Part shown: positions 22,063-25,282 of the stretch, piece after piece
How positions within the stretch are numbered: the stretch's first letter is position 1
How the letters are laid out: each line of letters opens with the position of its first letter
DNA from: SFHK01 sp963618055
Lineage (GTDB): Bacteria; Bacillota; Clostridia; Christensenellales; Aristaeellaceae
Length of the DNA: 25,282 nt
Assembly: GCA_963618055.1 (NCBI GenBank)
Contig: CAVERI010000038.1
Coordinates: 1-25,282, forward strand
Direction: 5' to 3'
Translations under genes and position numbers: made by a program
Notes under the pieces: model-generated
What the model saw: the letters and a program-made list of their open reading frames with translations, nothing else
The model's database searches: none
What the model was told of the DNA's origin: nothing

Positions 22063-23544
22063 ATGGCGAATGCGCGGCTTGTAACCGTGGCCGATATGCT
22101 CGACGCGCGCGACCAGCGGGCGGAACGGCAGAAGCGCCTTCTGAAGGCGTCATCCCTGCTGATCTGCCTTACGATGAACATTCCCGGCCCCAGAAAGACG
22201 TCGCCGGAAATTCTCGCGGCGTTTCGGGAGGGCGTGCGGGGCGCGGTCGGGACGCGCCCCATTCTATATGAAGCGTTTACCGGCCCGGAGGCGTACTTCC
22301 CGATGAATGCGGACGCGGAGGACGTTAAACGGCAAATGTGCCATATAGAGGATGAGGAACCGCTCGGGCGGCTGTACGATCTGGACGTGCTGTCCGCGGA
22401 CAGCGAAAAATGCAGCCGCGCGGCGCTGGGACTTTCGCCGCGCCGCTGCCTTCTGTGCGGGAAGCCTGCGTTTGAATGCGCGCGCAGCCGGGCGCATTCC
22501 GTTTCGGAGCTATCCAAGGAGGTTTCCCGGAGAATTGACAAATGGCAGCGGAGTACATTGCCGGAACGAATCTCCGAAGCCGCCGTGAACGCGCTGATTC
22601 ATGAGGCGGAAACCACGCCGAAGCCGGGGCTGGTGGATCGGCGCAATAATGGGTCACATCCGGATATGAGCCTTGAGATGCTGCTTCGAAGCGCGCGGTC
22701 GCTGAAGCCGTACCTCCGCGAATGCGCGCGGACGGGTATGACGATGGATGAATGCGACGCCTTCCCCGCCCTGCGCACGCTGGGTATGGAGGCCGAGAGA
22801 GCCATGCTGTGCGCGACGGGCGGCGTGAACGCGCATAAGGGCGCGATTTTTTCGCTGGGTCTGCTCGCGGCCTCCGCGGCGGCCTGCCTGCGGAGCTTTG
22901 AAGCTGACGCAGAGGAAATCTGCGCGCGGGCGGGCCGCATGGCCGCGCCCCATATGGAAGCGCACTTTCGTTCGTTGCGCGCGGAAACGGCAGATTTCTC
23001 CGAGCCTGTCCCGCGAAGGACTGTGAATGAGGCCGACAGGCATGGGCTTCGCGAGGAAGACCGTTCTTCACCGCGCATGGAAGCAGCGCATACCTTCGGA
23101 GACCGGCTGTATCTCGCGGCCGGCCTGCGCGGCGCGCGCGGGGAAGCCGCGGATGGGTTCCCGTCGGTTCTGCGTATCGCGCTGCCTGCGCTCGATGAAG
23201 ATCTCGGAAATACGCCGGACACGCTGAAGACGATGACCGGGCGCGCCGCCGCGTCTGATGCGGACGTGGACGAAACCGCGGAAACTGAGGAGGGGAATGC
23301 TTCCGGCGTGTACGCTCTTTTGCGCCTCGCGGCGGAGACGGACGACACGACGCTGATCCGGCGCGGAGGACTTGCCCGCGCCGAAACGGCAAGGAGCGAA
23401 ATCCGCGCGCTTCTATCCTCCGGTGTCACGCGGGAGAAGGTGGAAAGGCTGGACGACCGGTTCATCCGCGAAAACCTCACCCTCGGCGGCTGCGCCGATC
23501 TGCTTGCCTGCGCGTATTTTCTGAAAGCGGTACGGGAGATATAA
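22063..23544 (+). CDS. citXG: CitX-CitG fusion: citrate lyase prosthetic-group transferase and precursor synthase
   Basis: The 493-residue protein joins two enzymes that make and attach the triphosphoribosyl-dephospho-CoA prosthetic group of citrate lyase. Residues 1-165 are CitX (transferase): ICLTMNIPGPRK (35-45) and RCLLCGKPAFECARSRAHS (128-146). Residues 170-493 are CitG (synthase): ETTPKPGLVDRRNNGSHPDM (183-202), GVNAHKGAIFSLGLLAAS (254-271), RGEAADGFPSVLRIALPAL (359-377), DTTLIRRGG (428-436) and NLTLGGCADLL (471-481). The CitG part is longer than usual, with extra stretches near 300-345 and 382-412. ATG 22063 is six bases after GGAGG; an ATG at 22057 abuts that site. No citrate lyase subunit gene is nearby. 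Confidence 0.93.
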   Translation: MANARLVTVADMLDARDQRAERQKRLLKASSLLICLTMNIPGPRKTSPEILAAFREGVRGAVGTRPILYEAFTGPEAYFPMNADAEDVKRQMCHIEDEEPLGRLYDLDVLSADSEKCSRAALGLSPRRCLLCGKPAFECARSRAHSVSELSKEVSRRIDKWQRSTLPERISEAAVNALIHEAETTPKPGLVDRRNNGSHPDMSLEMLLRSARSLKPYLRECARTGMTMDECDAFPALRTLGMEAERAMLCATGGVNAHKGAIFSLGLLAASAAACLRSFEADAEEICARAGRMAAPHMEAHFRSLRAETADFSEPVPRRTVNEADRHGLREEDRSSPRMEAAHTFGDRLYLAAGLRGARGEAADGFPSVLRIALPALDEDLGNTPDTLKTMTGRAAASDADVDETAETEEGNASGVYALLRLAAETDDTTLIRRGGLARAETARSEIRALLSSGVTREKVERLDDRFIRENLTLGGCADLLACAYFLKAVREI

Positions 23545-23549
23545 ATAGG

Positions 23550-23596
23550 AAAAACGCTTCGGAGAAGAACAAATTCATTTCTTCCGAAGCGTTTTC
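23550..23596. terminator. Bidirectional terminator between CitX-CitG and the SGNH hydrolase gene
   Basis: GGAAAAACGCTTCGG-AG-AAGAA pairs with TTCTTCCGAAGCGTTTTCC, with a two-base bulge and a short loop. A-runs and T-runs flank both arms, so it can end transcripts from both converging genes. It starts five bases after the plus-strand stop. The rest of the gap to 23698 shows no gene. Confidence 0.88.
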
Positions 23597-23698
23597 CTGA
23601 ACTGTCGCGCGGAGGCGTGGCTACCGTCGGGAATACCGCGCGTTCAGCACGGCGCCTACGATTCGCGGAGGGCAGGATGGGAAGGTTGGGAGACATGT

Positions 23699-24385
23699 TC
23701 AGTTTGCGGCGGAGGACTGCTGCCACGCGTTCAGCACGGAGTCGGTGATCAGCTGATAACCGGCGGGGTTGGGATGAATGCCGTCGAGGCTCATCAGGGA
23801 ATCGAAGTCGCGCTGGCGAAGGAAAATGCTGCGCAGGTCAAAGACAGGGCAGCCAGCGTCGCGGGCAGCCTCCATGGCGGCGTAGGCATAGCGCTCCTGC
23901 CAGCGGTAGATATACTGCGCGCTGCCCAGATATTTCAGAATCGCGCCGCCGTCCAGTCCGCGGGAAATCCATTTCAGATAGCGCTCCGCGACCACGGGCA
24001 GCGGCGTGACGACGATGGGGCGCATGCCCAGCGCGCGGGTCTTTTCGATCATTCGTCCCATGGACGCTTTAAAATCGGCAATCGTGACGACGGCCTCGTG
24101 GAAAATATCCGGCGCGTCGGCGACGTCCTTCCAGATCAGGTCAGAATCATTTCCGCCAAATTCGATGGCGGCCACCGCGCCGTTTGCAGCCGGACTGCGT
24201 TCCAAAATATCCAGCGCTGCCTTGCTGGTGCAGCCGGGCTTGGCGTAGTTGCGCACGTTCACGCCCAGTGTTTTCAGCGCGCGATCAAAGGTTTCGCGGC
24301 ACACGGTGTAGTGCGCCTTGAGCTCATCATACATGACACCGCGGGCAATGGAATCGCCCCACACAACGAGATTTTCGGAAAGCAT
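23699..24385 (-). CDS. SGNH/GDSL-type hydrolase
   Basis: The 228-residue protein is a cytoplasmic SGNH hydrolase (esterase-like). The four blocks are visible: WGDSIARG with Ser12, the glycine of block II in RNYAKPGCTS (about 45-54), EFGGNDSD with Asn79, and LDGIHPNPAGYQ with Asp201 and His204. Such enzymes cut ester bonds in lipids, acetylated sugars or thioesters; nothing in the sequence fixes the substrate. There is no signal peptide. GGAGGA precedes the ATG. It is a single gene with its own promoter and a shared terminator. Confidence 0.93.
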   Translation of the reverse strand: MLSENLVVWGDSIARGVMYDELKAHYTVCRETFDRALKTLGVNVRNYAKPGCTSKAALDILERSPAANGAVAAIEFGGNDSDLIWKDVADAPDIFHEAVVTIADFKASMGRMIEKTRALGMRPIVVTPLPVVAERYLKWISRGLDGGAILKYLGSAQYIYRWQERYAYAAMEAARDAGCPVFDLRSIFLRQRDFDSLMSLDGIHPNPAGYQLITDSVLNAWQQSSAAN

Positions 24386-24441
24386 GCGGTTTTCCTCCGT
24401 TTTTCGTGATGCTTCGGCGCTTGAACGCCGTCGATGGTTAT

Positions 24442-24447
24442 ATTATA
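24442..24447 (-). promoter_or_regulatory. Candidate -10 box for the SGNH hydrolase gene
   Basis: A perfect TATAAT on the minus strand lies 56 bases before the start codon. The -35 region at 17 bases is poor (GTGCAA). The leader holds a CGGCG/CGCCG hairpin (24415-24430), which could affect translation or message stability. Confidence 0.5.
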
Positions 24448-24539
24448 AGGAAGGTGAACGCGAATTGCACCCTATTGTTGGCCGGTTTGGCTCTACCATG
24501 CAAAAAGGCGGGCTTCTCGCGCGCGGAGAAACGGAGGGC

Positions 24540-24568
24540 TTGCATTTTGCTACAAAATCAGGTACAAT
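24540..24568 (+). promoter_or_regulatory. Predicted promoter of the XRE-type regulator gene
   Basis: TTGCAT (24540-24545), a 17-base spacer and TACAAT (24563-24568), 80 bases before the start codon. The -35 box is the same as that of the SRP RNA gene. Confidence 0.7.
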
Positions 24569-24648
24569 AGAGTGGGTTCTACCGGGAAGAGACCGACCAA
24601 AACGGCTATTCTACTGTGGAGAGAGTTCAGAAAAAAGGAGGTGCGCGC

Positions 24649-25281
24649 GTGCAGCAGGAGATGTGGCGTCAGGCACTGGCGGAGAATCTGACGAAAAATC
24701 GCCGCGACAAGGGGCTTACGCAGGCAGAGGTCGGCGTACAAATCAACTATTCGGATAAATCCGTTTCCAAATGGGAGCGGGGTGACGGCGTACCGGATCT
24801 GAACGCGCTGATGCAGCTGAGCGAGCTGTATGGTACGACGCCGGACGCGCTGCTGGGCTGCGTAAAGGAGGAGCCGGAGGCGCTTCCCGAGAAGAAGACG
24901 GGCCGCATCGTCGATCATACCCTGTTTCTGCTTTCAATGGTCAGCGGAATCTGGCTGCTGGCCGTTCTCGCGTTCTGCGCGCTCCGTTTCGCGTGGCCGT
25001 CAATGGATCACGGTTGGCTGGCGTTTATCTACGCGCTGCCGATGACCTTTGCGACGCTGGGAACCGCGTTTCTGGTCTGGAGAAACTATCCATGGGCGTT
25101 TGGCGCGCTTTCCGCCGCCGTGTGGACGATGTGTCTGTCGCTTCAACTGACGCTTCCGACGGAGAATTCCGGCATGTTCTATGTGTTCGGCGGTGTTTTG
25201 CAGCTGACGGCCATGCTGGTCGTAGGCATCGTGACGCGCGAGCGCTGGAAAAAGAAGCTGGGGAAGCCGAAGGCGGAGTAA
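24649..25281 (+). CDS. XRE-family transcriptional regulator with four membrane segments
   Basis: The 210-residue protein has an N-terminal helix-turn-helix of the Cro/C1 type (about 5-66; TQAEVGVQINYSDKSVSKWE is the recognition part) and a C-terminal half with four hydrophobic segments (about 88-112, 120-143, 150-170 and 177-198). Such membrane-tethered XRE proteins are common in Clostridia; they may sense the envelope, but no ligand is known to me. The GTG at 24649 is chosen since AAAGGAGGTG ends six bases before it; a GTG at 24616 and an ATG at 24661 are less well placed. The stop falls one base before the window edge, so the gene is complete. Confidence 0.88.
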   Translation: MQQEMWRQALAENLTKNRRDKGLTQAEVGVQINYSDKSVSKWERGDGVPDLNALMQLSELYGTTPDALLGCVKEEPEALPEKKTGRIVDHTLFLLSMVSGIWLLAVLAFCALRFAWPSMDHGWLAFIYALPMTFATLGTAFLVWRNYPWAFGALSAAVWTMCLSLQLTLPTENSGMFYVFGGVLQLTAMLVVGIVTRERWKKKLGKPKAE

Positions 25282-25282
25282 G

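Noticed and set aside
23600..23740. The repeated sequence CGCGTTCAGCACGG before and inside the 3' end of the SGNH gene, as a possible attachment site or gene relic
   Set aside because: Only about 14 bases are shared, with no integrase or mobile gene nearby. Chance or a small duplication is enough.

Overview
The window looks like chromosomal DNA of a GC-rich member of the Clostridia, possibly an uncultured gut lineage. The order-level placement is inferred from gene content and is uncertain. The supporting content is Firmicutes-type MutS2, FloA with NfeD, bacterial sn-glycerol-1-phosphate dehydrogenase, a C_GCAxxG_C_C protein, strong AGGAGG-type ribosome binding sites and sigma-A promoters with 17-bp spacers. 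I see no phage, transposase, CRISPR array or tRNA gene.

Layout. Bases 1-656 hold the tail of an apparent rRNA operon: seven copies of an 18-bp repeat, a 5S rRNA gene and two related hairpins. Bases 657-6891 (+) carry a tight run: large U32 peptidase-family protein, MutS2, secreted HtrA-type serine protease and MutT-type NUDIX hydrolase. Bases 6986-9709 (+) carry NfeD, flotillin FloA, a small membrane-anchored protein and an orphan LytTR response regulator. Bases 9796-12535 (+) hold the TldD/TldE protease pair behind its own promoter. The SRP RNA gene follows at about 12714-12820, with a clear promoter and terminator.

From 13013 to 21891 almost everything is on the minus strand. In transcription order: a proline/threonine-linker membrane protein, a secreted protein of unknown function, a ROK sugar kinase, glucosamine-6-phosphate deaminase, then a compact operon. 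That operon is glycerol-1-phosphate dehydrogenase, two near-identical endonuclease/exonuclease/phosphatase-fold hydrolases, RimM, and TrmD joined in frame to a Gfo/Idh/MocA-type oxidoreductase. A C_GCAxxG_C_C protein closes the block. The right end has a CitX-CitG fusion (+), an SGNH hydrolase (-) and an XRE-type regulator with four membrane segments (+).

The most unusual part is the 13572-18605 operon. rimM and trmD normally sit with rpsP, a KH protein gene and rplS. Here they are overlapped by lipid or polyol-phosphate and hydrolase genes, and trmD lacks a stop codon before the next gene. The rest is mostly housekeeping, and I do not see clear evidence of a new defence or mobile system.
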